NCBI RefSeq assembly: GCF_036077095.1
Contig: NZ_CP107960.1
Span: 1,426,001 to 1,490,000, forward strand
From: Streptomyces sp. NBC_00376
GTDB lineage: Bacteria > Actinomycetota > Actinomycetes > Streptomycetales > Streptomycetaceae
DNA length: 64,000 bases
Direction of reading: 5' to 3'
The position numbers and the translations under genes were made by a program. Positions within the stretch are counted from its first letter, which is position 1; the number at the start of each line of letters is the position of its first letter. Shown one piece after another: positions 37,608 through 46,643 of the stretch. Under the pieces are notes generated by a model. The model made no database searches. It saw only the letters and a program-made list of their open reading frames with translations, and was not told where the DNA came from.

Positions 37608-37840
37608 TACCCGGCGCGGGCTCATCCGCGTCCCGGCGCGGGCTCCCGTGCGGACGGCGTGACGACGTCGCCGCACGGGGGCGCGCCGGTGTCGGCGGCA
37701 GGAACGGCCGGGCGGGGCAGGAAGGCGCCGCAAAGGGCAACCGTCCCTTCCCCCTGGCCGGGTCCCCCGGACCTGTGATTGCCCCCGTGCGAGCGGGATG
37801 CTCGTCGTGGAGAGTCTTCGACAGAACTGCGAGGTGGGCC

Positions 37841-40800
37841 GTGACCGGCACCGCTGGCCCGGCGAGCCGTACCCGGCTGGGCCGACTGACAGGCGCTGTG
37901 GTGCTGTTGGCACCGCTGCTGGTGGCGGGTTCCGCGTCCGCCCCCCAGGGCGCGCCGAGACTCGCCGCGGCGGCGGACGAAAGCCCCGTGGACGCCGGAC
38001 GCATCGCCTACGCCGGTACCGAGCACCGCAGCCTCGGCCGGGTCTCGGACCAGGCCACCACCGCGCCGCTGTTCGGCCCCGGACCGGCCCACTACGACCA
38101 GGATCCCTCCGCGCGCGGTGAGGTGGTGGTCTTCACCAGCCTGCGCGACAGTGTGCGTCCGCAGGTGTACGTGCGCGACGCGGGCGGAGCGGTGCGCAGG
38201 CTCACCACCGACCGGGACGCCGCGCATCCCGAACTCTCCCCGGACGGGCAGACCGTGGTGTTCGACTCCGCGGAGCGGGGACCGGGCGACGTGGTCCAGC
38301 GCGAGCTGTGGACCGTCGGGGTCGACGGCTCCGGACTGCGGCGGCTGACGGACACCCCCAACAACGAGACCTCCCCGACGTTCTCCCCGGACGGCTCGCG
38401 GATCGCGTACTCCTGCGACTCCGGTCCCGGGGGGAACGGACTGATATACGAACGGGCCGTGGCGGGCGGCGCGGCGAGGGTGATCAGTGACGGCCCGGCC
38501 GGCGACGCGACCGAGCCGGAGTGGAACCCGGTGGACGACGACACCCACCGCGCCCGGATCGCGTACACCCTCACCACGGACGAGGAGACCGGGCCCAGGC
38601 TCCGGGTGACCGAGGGCATCGGAGCCGACCGTCCCCTGCTGGCCGGTGTCCAGGCCGACTGGCGCACCCGCTCGGCCGCCTGGCTGCCGGACGGCAACGA
38701 TCTGCTCTTCCTCAGCCCCGACACGACCTGCGGGTGCAAGGACTACGACCACGTCTACCGGGCGACCGCCTTCAACGGGAACGAGCCGGGCCTGACGCTC
38801 GGCGAGGACCGGGCGGTCGAATCGCCCACCTGGGTCGGCCCCATGGACCCCGGGAGCGTCGTCGTGGCCCGGCGGACCCAGCTCCTGGCGAACGACGTGA
38901 CACTCCAGGACGTCCGGCAGGACGGTGCGGATCCCCGGGACCTCGGGGTCGAGATCCTGAAGGAGGACCCGGAGGCCAGTACGAACACCGACCCCGCCAA
39001 GGACCCGCTGTTCAACCCGGCGGCGGACTACGACCCGTGGACCGAACGGCAGAACTACACCCCGGACGGCAGGCGCATCGTCGTGACCCGCTTCGAGGGG
39101 GAGCCGAAGCAGCGCGTCGAACGGATCTGGCTGACCGACGCCGACGGCCAGAACAAGACGGCGTTGCCGCTCGCCGGACGCGGTCCCCGCGACTGGGACA
39201 CCGACCCCACGTTCTCTCCGGACGGCACCAAGCTGGCGTTCACCAGGACCTCGCCCGGCGGGGTCGGCGAGGCCGCGGGGCCGAGCAGCATTCTCATCGC
39301 GGACGTCGCCACGGGAGCGATCGTGGGCAGGATCGTGCCGCCCGAGGGGCAGTTGGCAGGCGGAGACGCGCAGCCGACCTGGTCGTCGGACGGCAAGACC
39401 CTCGCCTTCACCCGCAATCATGTGATCCGGGGCCTGGGCGGCATCAAGCACGTCTGGACGGTGCCGGTGGCCGCGCTCGACCAGCAGCGGGACCTCAGCG
39501 TCACCGTCTGCCCCGGTGAATGCAAGAAGATCGACGACAGCCCCGCCTTCTCCCCCGACGGCACCCGGATCGCCTTCAACCGCAAGGACGGCGGCGGCCG
39601 GGTCAACGAGCGCTCCGGCATCCTCGTGACCTCGCTGAGCGGCGACGACTGCCGGGTCGTGCTGCCTTCCGTGCAGCGGGACAACCCCGACGCGTGCCAT
39701 CAGGAGATCCCCGACACCTCGCTGACCGGGCCCTTCCAGCCCCGCGACGTGGCCTGGTCGCCCGACGCGGAACGGCTGGTGCTGAGCTCCCGCAGGGAGG
39801 TGGGTCCGAGCTCCCCGGAGCAGCTGTCCATGCTCGACCTCGCCTCCGGCACCCTGACTCCGTTCGGCGAACGGCTCGGCGGGCGGCAGAAGGAACCCGC
39901 CTTCCAGCAGTCGGTCGACCTGGCCCTGACCGCGCCCCCCACCGGCCCCTCGGTGGAGGTCGGTTCCTCCGTCACGGTGCCGGTCACGGTCACCAACCGG
40001 GGCCCGGCCGCATCGCCCGGCACCGTACTCACCGTCGATGCTCCGCCCGGCGTGCGCCTGGAGGAGCTCACCACCCCGGCCGGCACCTGCGCCACCGGAT
40101 CGCCCCGGTGCGACCTGGGCGTGCTCCGGCCCGGAGAGAGCATCGAGGTCACCGCCAGGCTCACCGGCGTGACGAGCGGGGACCAGCAGATCGGCTGGTC
40201 GGTCACCGGGGCCGTGGTCGACCCGAACCCCACGGACAACGCCACCGCCACCACCGTCCCGGTCCAGGACGTGCCCCCGGCTCCCACCCCGTCGCCCAAG
40301 CCGCCCAAGCCGCCACGGCCGGCCCCCCAGCCGCCCGAGCCCGAGGCGGGGCCCGGGGTCACGGTGCGGGCACAACCCAGCCCCGGCTACGTCGGCGGCC
40401 GGGTGGTGGTGACGTACACCGTGCGCAACGGCCGCAACGCGCTCGCCACCGGACTGCGGCTGAAGCTCGGGCTGCCCGCGTCGATCCCGGCAGATCCGCT
40501 TCCGCCGGGCTGCACGGCAGGCGTGTGCACACTGCCCGACCTGACACCGGGTGCCTCCACGGTCGTCCGCGTCGTGCTCAAGCCCGACCGGGCGCTGAGG
40601 ACGACCATCACCGGAACGCTGACCACGACCGGCACCGACGCCGACACCCGTGACAACGTATCCAGGAAGCCGCTGCGCATCCTCCAGCCCCGGATCGTCT
40701 CGGTGCCCGCCGTCGGCAAGCCGGGATTCGTCACCTCCGTGCGGGGCAAGGACTTCCCTCCCGGCGCACCGGTGAAGCTCACCTGGAAACCCGGGATCAC

Positions 40801-40987
40801 GGCGGCCGCGCCGCCCGCCTTCCCGCGCCGCGACGGAACGTTCATCGCGCAGCTGCTGATCCTGGCGAAGGACCAGACCGGGCCGCGCAAAATCACCGCC
40901 TCGGGACCGGGGTTCGGCCCCGTCACCACGCGCTTCCTGGTGGTGGCCGGCACCATCGTCCCGCCGGACGAGGTGGGGCGCCGGTGA
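37841..40987 (+). CDS. secreted TolB-like beta-propeller protein with DUF11-type domains
   Basis: The 1048-residue protein starts at GTG 37841, six bases after GAGG. It has a signal-like N-terminus (LGRLTGAVVLLAPLLVAGSASA). At least seven WD40/PD40-type blades follow with F(S/T)PDG motifs (HPELSPDGQTVVFDS, SPTFSPDGSRIAYS, DPTFSPDGTKLAFTR, QPTWSSDGKTLAFTR, SPAFSPDGTRIAFNR). Then come two DUF11/CARDB-like beta domains split by a Pro/Lys linker (PAPTPSPKPPKPPRP) and a final Ig-like domain. It is presumably extracytoplasmic. GTGA overlap with the DUF4255 gene ties it to the CIS. A role in envelope contact is an inference. Confidence 0.82.
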   Translation: MTGTAGPASRTRLGRLTGAVVLLAPLLVAGSASAPQGAPRLAAAADESPVDAGRIAYAGTEHRSLGRVSDQATTAPLFGPGPAHYDQDPSARGEVVVFTSLRDSVRPQVYVRDAGGAVRRLTTDRDAAHPELSPDGQTVVFDSAERGPGDVVQRELWTVGVDGSGLRRLTDTPNNETSPTFSPDGSRIAYSCDSGPGGNGLIYERAVAGGAARVISDGPAGDATEPEWNPVDDDTHRARIAYTLTTDEETGPRLRVTEGIGADRPLLAGVQADWRTRSAAWLPDGNDLLFLSPDTTCGCKDYDHVYRATAFNGNEPGLTLGEDRAVESPTWVGPMDPGSVVVARRTQLLANDVTLQDVRQDGADPRDLGVEILKEDPEASTNTDPAKDPLFNPAADYDPWTERQNYTPDGRRIVVTRFEGEPKQRVERIWLTDADGQNKTALPLAGRGPRDWDTDPTFSPDGTKLAFTRTSPGGVGEAAGPSSILIADVATGAIVGRIVPPEGQLAGGDAQPTWSSDGKTLAFTRNHVIRGLGGIKHVWTVPVAALDQQRDLSVTVCPGECKKIDDSPAFSPDGTRIAFNRKDGGGRVNERSGILVTSLSGDDCRVVLPSVQRDNPDACHQEIPDTSLTGPFQPRDVAWSPDAERLVLSSRREVGPSSPEQLSMLDLASGTLTPFGERLGGRQKEPAFQQSVDLALTAPPTGPSVEVGSSVTVPVTVTNRGPAASPGTVLTVDAPPGVRLEELTTPAGTCATGSPRCDLGVLRPGESIEVTARLTGVTSGDQQIGWSVTGAVVDPNPTDNATATTVPVQDVPPAPTPSPKPPKPPRPAPQPPEPEAGPGVTVRAQPSPGYVGGRVVVTYTVRNGRNALATGLRLKLGLPASIPADPLPPGCTAGVCTLPDLTPGASTVVRVVLKPDRALRTTITGTLTTTGTDADTRDNVSRKPLRILQPRIVSVPAVGKPGFVTSVRGKDFPPGAPVKLTWKPGITAAAPPAFPRRDGTFIAQLLILAKDQTGPRKITASGPGFGPVTTRFLVVAGTIVPPDEVGRR

Positions 40988-41688
40988 TCCACGAAGTGGA
41001 CGAGGGGCTGCGGCTGTTGCTGGTCGAGGCCGGACTCCAGGACAGCGGCGTCGATCTGGTCTTCGACGCGCCGACGAAGGACTGGTCCGCCCGGCGCAAC
41101 GCCCCCACCATCAGCGTCTTCCTGCACCGCATCCGTGAGGACGCGGGCCGCCGCCGTACCGGCGCGGCCGAGGAGCACGACGAGGACGGGGTCGTGATCG
41201 GCTGGCGGACCCCGCCCCGCTGGTACGAGCTGACGTACCTGGTGACCGCCTGGACCAATCGCCCGCAGGACGAACACCGCCTGCTCTCCGAGGCGTTGCG
41301 CTGTCTCGTACGGTCGGACGCGCTGCCCGCCCACATGCACACCGGCAGCCTCGCCGAGCTGGGGCTGACCGTGGAGATCGAGGCGGCGGGTCCGGGCACC
41401 GACGGGCCGTCCGCCTCGGACGTCTGGTCGGCGCTCGGCGGTGAGCTCAAGGCCGCGATCGACCTGCGGGTGTGGGCTCCGCTGGCCGGTGAGCGGACGA
41501 CCGCGGGACCGCCGGTCACCGAGGGACTGGTGGTGCGGAGCGCGCCCGGCCGGGACGGCGACGGTACGGAACCGGGGCGCCGGCTGCGTTACGACGGGGC
41601 GTCCGACCCCGGCGACCGGGGCTTCGCGGCACAGCGGGAACGGCAGTTGCCGCCCGGCCGGCGCAGGCGCGGGGGCGCGGCCCGGTGA
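40984..41688 (+). CDS. cis16: DUF4255/Pvc16-N cap protein (Afp16-like)
   Basis: A 234-residue protein of the DUF4255 family: MIHEVDEGLRLLLVEAGLQDSGVDLVFDAPTKDWSARRNAPTISVFLHRIRED, then PPRWYELTYLVTAWTNRPQDEHRLLSEALRCLVRSDALP. In Afp/PVC this protein terminates the tube and sheath at the distal end and fixes particle length together with the tape measure. The C-terminal 50 residues are disordered and Arg/Gly-rich. It overlaps both neighbours by four bases, so three proteins are translated in a coupled way. Confidence 0.9.
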   Translation: MIHEVDEGLRLLLVEAGLQDSGVDLVFDAPTKDWSARRNAPTISVFLHRIREDAGRRRTGAAEEHDEDGVVIGWRTPPRWYELTYLVTAWTNRPQDEHRLLSEALRCLVRSDALPAHMHTGSLAELGLTVEIEAAGPGTDGPSASDVWSALGGELKAAIDLRVWAPLAGERTTAGPPVTEGLVVRSAPGRDGDGTEPGRRLRYDGASDPGDRGFAAQRERQLPPGRRRRGGAAR

Positions 41689-43832
41689 CCACGACACAGG
41701 GCACCCGTGCCGTCCACCAACCGGCCGAGGCCCCGACAGCGGTCATCGAGGACCTCTGGGGGCGGCTGGTCCACGTCGAGCAGCGGGTCAGGAACGCCGT
41801 GGCCGTCCGGCGGGCCACCGACCCGCAGCCGGACGATCCGTACCGGGGGCAGTACCTCACCCCCGAGGCGGCCGAGCGGATCGTGGACGCCCGCGACGCG
41901 TTCGCGCCCGTACCGGAGTACGGCTCCGGGCCCTCGCCGCAGTCCCCGCCCGGGAGCCGGATCGGGCGGCTCGCCGAGAGCTTCGGCCTGGTGGAGCTGG
42001 ACATGGACCTGCTGCTGGTCGCGCTGGCCCCGGACATCGACAGCCGGTTCGAGCAGCTCTACGGCTATCTCAACGACGACCTCACCAGGCGCAGGCCCAC
42101 CATCGGCCTGGCGCTGGAACTGTGCGGACTGCCCGCCGCGAGTTCCGGCCGCTTCCGCTTCTCGCCGTCCGCCCCGCTGATCGCGGGCGGGCTGCTGGAG
42201 GTCCGCGACGCCGAACGCCCGCTGCTTTCGCGGGTGCTGCGGGTGCCGGACCGGATCGGCGCGTATCTGCTCGGCGACGACGAGATCGACGGAAGGCTGC
42301 GCGGCCTGGTCCGCGCGGTCGGGACCGGGGCAGCCCCGGACTCCGAGACGGACACCGGGCCGGAGGTGCTGCGGGTCGCGGCGGCGCTGGGCACGGGCAG
42401 CGGTCTGGTGCATCTGCTCGACCGGGGCGGCGACCCCGGCCGGCTGGCGGTCGAGGCGCTGCTCGCCGCGGGGCGCCGTCCCCTGGTGGTCGACATCGCG
42501 GAGCTCGCCGCGCTTCCCGAGCCGGCGGAAGCCGTACGGACGCTGGCGGCCGAGGTCCGGCTGGGCAACGGCGGGATAGTCCTCGGGCCGCTGGAGGCGC
42601 TCGCCCCCGAACGCCCCGAGCGGGCCCGGCTGCTCGGGGCCCTGTGCGCGGCGGTCGGCGGTGCTCCGCTGGTCGCGTACGGGAAGAAGAACTGGGACCC
42701 CTTGTGGGCCGGGGAGAGCCCGGTCCCGGTCCAGGTCCACTCGCCCGGCCCCGCGGGCCTGGCGCGGCGGTGGCGGCAGGCGCTCGCGGAGGCCGCCACG
42801 TCCGTCGGGCTGCCTGCCGGGAGCGGGTCGGCCGACGAGGAGCTCATCGAGGCCACCGCCTCGTACCGGCTCGACTCCGAGCAGGTGCGCAAGGCCGCCG
42901 CGGTGGCCTCCCGGCTGGCCGTCCTGGAGGACCGCCCGGTGGACGTGCGGGACCTGCGCACGGCGGTCCGGGCCCAGAACGGCGCGGGGCTCGAACGGCT
43001 CGCCCGTCGCATCGAACCGGCGGTCGGCTGGGACGACCTCGTGCTGCCCGCCGCGACCCGCCGCGAGCTGTCCGAACTCGCCCTGCGGGCCCGCCACCGC
43101 GAGCAGGTGCTCGGCCAGTGGCGGATGCGGCCGGGCGGTGGCCGGGGGCGCGGCATCATCGCGTTGTTCGCGGGTGAGTCCGGCACCGGCAAGACCATGT
43201 CGGCCGAGGTGGTGGCGTCGGAGCTCGGCATGGAGCTCTATGTCGTGGATCTGTCGACGGTGGTGGACAAGTACGTCGGTGAGACCGAGAAGAACCTGGA
43301 ACGTATCTTCGTCGAGGCCTCCGATGTCAACGGCATCCTGTTGTTCGACGAGGCGGACGCCATCTTCGGGAAGCGCTCGCAGGTCAAGGACGCGCACGAC
43401 CGGCATGCCAATGTGGAGTCGGCCTATCTGCTCCAGCGGATGGAGTCCTTCGACGGGATCGCGGTGCTCACCACCAATCTGCGCGGCAATCTCGACGAGG
43501 CGTTCACCCGGCGCCTCGATGTGATCGCGGAGTTCCCCATGCCGGACGCCCGGCAGCGGCTGGCCCTGTGGGACCGCTGCCTGGGGACGGTGCTCCCGCG
43601 CGAGGCCGGGCTCGACCTGGAGTTCTGCGCGGGCCGCTTCGAGTTGGCGGGCGGGTCGATCCGGGCCTGTGCGGTGACCGCCGCCTATCTGGCAGCGGAA
43701 TCGGGCAGTCCGCTCGGTATGGAGCAGATCGTCTCGGCCGTGATCCAGGAGTACCGCAAGCTCGGCCGGCTGGTCCGGGAGAGCGAGTTCGGCACCTGGC
43801 TGGACCGTGGGCGGGGAGGCGACGGCGGATAA
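41685..43832 (+). CDS. cis15: AAA+ ATPase of the CIS (Afp15-like)
   Basis: The 715-residue ATPase has a long N-terminal helical region (GLVELDMDLLLVALAPDIDSRFEQLYGYLNDDLTRRRPTIGLALELC) typical of the CIS-associated family. A degenerate first P-loop region is followed by an active AAA domain: Walker A FAGESGTGKT near residue 500, Walker B ILLFDEADAIFGKR, sensor I VLTTNLRGNLDEAFTRR with the arginine finger pair, and a C-terminal lid. Afp15/PVC15 ATPases are needed for particle assembly rather than for contraction. GTG start overlaps the DUF4255 stop. Confidence 0.95.
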   Translation: MTTTQGTRAVHQPAEAPTAVIEDLWGRLVHVEQRVRNAVAVRRATDPQPDDPYRGQYLTPEAAERIVDARDAFAPVPEYGSGPSPQSPPGSRIGRLAESFGLVELDMDLLLVALAPDIDSRFEQLYGYLNDDLTRRRPTIGLALELCGLPAASSGRFRFSPSAPLIAGGLLEVRDAERPLLSRVLRVPDRIGAYLLGDDEIDGRLRGLVRAVGTGAAPDSETDTGPEVLRVAAALGTGSGLVHLLDRGGDPGRLAVEALLAAGRRPLVVDIAELAALPEPAEAVRTLAAEVRLGNGGIVLGPLEALAPERPERARLLGALCAAVGGAPLVAYGKKNWDPLWAGESPVPVQVHSPGPAGLARRWRQALAEAATSVGLPAGSGSADEELIEATASYRLDSEQVRKAAAVASRLAVLEDRPVDVRDLRTAVRAQNGAGLERLARRIEPAVGWDDLVLPAATRRELSELALRARHREQVLGQWRMRPGGGRGRGIIALFAGESGTGKTMSAEVVASELGMELYVVDLSTVVDKYVGETEKNLERIFVEASDVNGILLFDEADAIFGKRSQVKDAHDRHANVESAYLLQRMESFDGIAVLTTNLRGNLDEAFTRRLDVIAEFPMPDARQRLALWDRCLGTVLPREAGLDLEFCAGRFELAGGSIRACAVTAAYLAAESGSPLGMEQIVSAVIQEYRKLGRLVRESEFGTWLDRGRGGDGG

Positions 43833-43852
43833 CTCCTGGCCGGGCGGGCCGC

Positions 43853-45700
43853 TCAGCCGAGTATCAGCTCGGGTTCGTACAGGTCCAGCCAGGTGGCGAG
43901 ATCCAGGGTGCGTTCCAGGCCGCGGCGGGAGGCCGCGGTGATCTGGGGCGCGCCGTGGTCGGCCGCCCTGCGGAGCCGGTCGCGGTCGATCAGGTCGAAC
44001 ACGCGGTGGTCCGGACGGGCGAGCAGCTCGCGGGCCTGCTCCTGCAGGGCCAGGGCGTACTTGGGGTCCTGGGTCGACGGGTAGGGGCTCTTGGTCCTGT
44101 CGTACACCGACCGGGGCAGCACATCGGCGGTGGCCTCGCGCAGCAGGCTCTTCTCCCTGCCGTCGAAGGACTTGAGGGCCCAGGGCGCGTTGTAGACGTA
44201 CTCGACGAGCCGGTGGTCGCAGAACGGCACCCGGACCTCCAGGCCGACGGCCATGCTCGCCCGGTCCTTGCGGTCGAGCAGGACGCGCACGAAGCGGGTC
44301 AGGTGGAGGTGGCAGATCCTGCGCATGCGGTACTCGAAGTCGCTCTCGCCGGGGAGCCGTTCGATGCCGGCGACGGCGGCCCCGTAACTGCGGCGGACGT
44401 AGCCCTCCAGGTCGAGGGCGCGGCCGAGGTCGTCACGGAGCACGTCCGAGTCCTCGCCGAAGTGCTCGGCCATCCGTACCAGCCACGGGAAGGTGTCGGC
44501 GGTGCGGGCCCGCTCGTCGAAGAACTGGAGGTAGCCGCCGAAGACCTCGTCGGCGGACTCGCCGGACAGGGCGACGGTCGAGTGCTCGCGGATGGCCCGG
44601 AAGAGCAGATAGAGCGAGGCGTCCATGTCGCCGAAGCCCATGGGCAGGTCCCGGGCCCGGATCATCCTGGCCCGTACCTCCGGGTCGGCGAGGGTGTCGG
44701 GGTCGAGCACGATGTCCCGGTGCAGGGTGCCCGACCGCTGGGCCACGTCGTGCACGAACGGGGTGTCGGGGGTGGTGCGCAGCTCGTCGGGGACGAAGTT
44801 CTCGGTGCGTCCCACGAAGTCGACGGCGAAGGTGCGGACCTTCTCGCCGCTCTCGGCGAGCTGCCGGGCGGCGAGCGCGGTGACCGCCGAGGAGTCGAGT
44901 CCGCCGGAGAGCAGGACGCAGCGGGGTACGTCTGAGACCAGCTGGCGGCGGACGATGTCGTCGAGCAGTGACCGTACGGTGGCGATCGTGGTGTCGCGGT
45001 CGTCGGTGTGCGGGCGGGTCTCCAGTCGCCAGTAGACGTGCCGGTGCAGGCCGCGTCGGTCCACGGTGACGACCGTGCCGGGCTCCACCTCGTACATGCC
45101 GTCCCAGACGGCGTGGCCCGGGGTCTTGACGACGGTGAAGAGCTCCCGCAGCCCGTCGAGGGTCACCCGGGGGCGGGCCAGCGGGTTGGCGAGGATGGCC
45201 TTGGGCTCCGAGCCGAAGAGCACACCGTCGGGGGTCGGCCAGTAGTAGAAGGGCTTGACGCCCATCCGGTCGCGGATCATGACGAGCCGGTCGTGGCGGC
45301 CGTCCCAGAGCGCGAAGGCGTACATGCCGTTGAGCCGCTCGGCGAGGGCCTCGCCCCACTCCAGGTACCCGCGCAGCACGACCTCGGTGTCCGAGTCGGT
45401 GGTGAACCGGTGCCCGCGGGCGGTCAGCTCGCCGCGCAGTCCGGTGAAGTTGTACGCCTCGCCGGAGTAGACGAGGGCGACCGGCCCCTCGGGGGTGTCG
45501 ACGGTCATGGGCTGGCGACCGCCGGGGAGGTCGATGATCGCGAGCCGCCGGTGTCCGAGCGAGGCGTGCCCGTCGGTCCAGGTCCCCCGGTCGTCGGGGC
45601 CCCGGCACGACATGGTCTGCGTCATCGCGTCCAGGGTCGCGGCCGCCTCCGCCTCCCGTAGATCGCGGTCGAAGGAGACCCAGCCCGTGATGCCACACAT
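43853..45700 (-). CDS. asnB: asparagine synthase (glutamine-hydrolysing)
   Basis: The 615-residue enzyme makes asparagine (or a related amide) from aspartate, ATP and glutamine. Cys2 of MCGITGW is the glutaminase nucleophile; CRGPDDRGTW, LGHRRLAIID and the YNFTGLRGEL motif complete the N-terminal Ntn domain. The synthetase domain has the PP-loop LLSGGLDSSAVTALAAR and LSGESADEVFGGY. GGGAGG lies six bases before the ATG. It is convergent with the CIS ATPase gene and is not evidently part of the CIS. Confidence 0.95.
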   Translation of the reverse strand: MCGITGWVSFDRDLREAEAAATLDAMTQTMSCRGPDDRGTWTDGHASLGHRRLAIIDLPGGRQPMTVDTPEGPVALVYSGEAYNFTGLRGELTARGHRFTTDSDTEVVLRGYLEWGEALAERLNGMYAFALWDGRHDRLVMIRDRMGVKPFYYWPTPDGVLFGSEPKAILANPLARPRVTLDGLRELFTVVKTPGHAVWDGMYEVEPGTVVTVDRRGLHRHVYWRLETRPHTDDRDTTIATVRSLLDDIVRRQLVSDVPRCVLLSGGLDSSAVTALAARQLAESGEKVRTFAVDFVGRTENFVPDELRTTPDTPFVHDVAQRSGTLHRDIVLDPDTLADPEVRARMIRARDLPMGFGDMDASLYLLFRAIREHSTVALSGESADEVFGGYLQFFDERARTADTFPWLVRMAEHFGEDSDVLRDDLGRALDLEGYVRRSYGAAVAGIERLPGESDFEYRMRRICHLHLTRFVRVLLDRKDRASMAVGLEVRVPFCDHRLVEYVYNAPWALKSFDGREKSLLREATADVLPRSVYDRTKSPYPSTQDPKYALALQEQARELLARPDHRVFDLIDRDRLRRAADHGAPQITAASRRGLERTLDLATWLDLYEPELILG

Positions 45701-46016
45701 ACGCGTCCTCCCGATCCGGTCCCGCCCGGCAGAACCACTTGTATCTAGCAGCTATATGACGAGCCTCTTCCTGCGATTGCGTACGGTCAACACGGTCGTT
45801 ACCCGGACGGCGGCGCGCCCCCATGCTTTCGGCCGCGTTTTTCCGCTTCCTGTACGGAGTGCCGTGCGCCGGAACCCGTGCGGGAAGGGCTTGTGGGCCC
45901 GGCGGGGACCCTAATCGGCCATCGGCAAAGACTTGCCCAACCCCGAGTGGGCCAGTGGGGTGCACCGGCCGGCCGGGCACGCCCGCCGACCGGTGCCCGC
46001 GGCACATCCGCCGCGT
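45701..46016. other. 316-bp gene-free region upstream of asnB
   Basis: No gene is supported. It lies between the asnB start and the end of the acetyltransferase gene, both on the minus strand, so it should hold the asnB promoter. An AT-richer patch at 45741-45758 contains TAGCAGCTA (45746-45754), a short palindrome, and may include the -10 region; no convincing -35 partner was found. Confidence 0.35.
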
Positions 46017-46580
46017 TCAGGACTTCTGTCCGGCCATCTCGGCCGTGATCGCCCACCGCTCGTGGTCGCGCCAGGCTCCGTCGATGAAGAGGAATTCCGG
46101 CGAGAAGCCTTCGAGGCGGAATCCGGCCCGTCGCACCAGGGCGAGCGAGCCCTCGTTCCCGGGCTGGATGTTGGCTTCGAGGCGGTGCAGCCCGAGCGGC
46201 CCGAAGGCGTAGCGCAGGACCAGTTCCAGCCCTTCGCTCATCAGACCGCGTCCCAGCGCGTGGGCGAAGGCCCCGTAGCCGAGCGCGCCGCAGCGGAACC
46301 CTCCGGCGACGATGTTGTTGATGTTGATGAACCCCGCGATCGGGTCGGCGGAAGTGCTGCAGCCGCCGCGTTCGCAGACGAGGAAGCCGGCCTTCGTGGG
46401 GTCGTCGATCAGCCGGCCCGCGTAGGCGGCGTACGCGCGGGCGTCGTCGGGCGGGAAGAGCCAGGGGCGGTGCGTGTCCCGGCTCTCCCGCGCCCGGGTG
46501 GTGAACTCCTCGGCATCGGCCTGCGTGATGGGGCGGATCGCCGTGCGCCGCCCCACGGCCAGGTAGTCGCTTTCAGGCAT
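46017..46580 (-). CDS. GNAT-family N-acetyltransferase (RimJ/RimL-like)
   Basis: A 187-residue acetyltransferase. RTAIRPITQADAEEFTTRARESRDTHRPWL is the usual RimJ-type entry. IAGFININNIVAGGFRCGALGYGAFAHALGRGLMSEGLELVLRYAFGPLGLHRLEANIQPGNEGSLALVRRAGFRLEGF contains the acetyl-CoA-binding G-x-G and the conserved N..S..L....GF end. It acetylates an amino group, possibly a protein N-terminus; the substrate is unknown. AGAGCG-N6-CGCTCT at 46592-46609 lies just upstream and may be an operator or the preceding terminator. Confidence 0.9.
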   Translation of the reverse strand: MPESDYLAVGRRTAIRPITQADAEEFTTRARESRDTHRPWLFPPDDARAYAAYAGRLIDDPTKAGFLVCERGGCSTSADPIAGFININNIVAGGFRCGALGYGAFAHALGRGLMSEGLELVLRYAFGPLGLHRLEANIQPGNEGSLALVRRAGFRLEGFSPEFLFIDGAWRDHERWAITAEMAGQKS

Positions 46581-46643
46581 CCCGGCAGCTTAGAGCGTCC
46601 GAACGCTCTCGGAGCGTCCGGACCCGTCACCCGGCCGACGGCC

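Noticed and set aside
37610..37645. 14-bp direct repeat CCCGGCGCGGGCTC twice after the LuxR gene
   Set aside because: Short, GC-only and without symmetry beyond chance in this genome; no role can be assigned.
36662..37840. N-terminal extension of the beta-propeller gene back to 36662
   Set aside because: It would run through the LuxR regulator gene and lacks a signal peptide at its start; GTG 37841 has a good ribosome-binding site and signal sequence.
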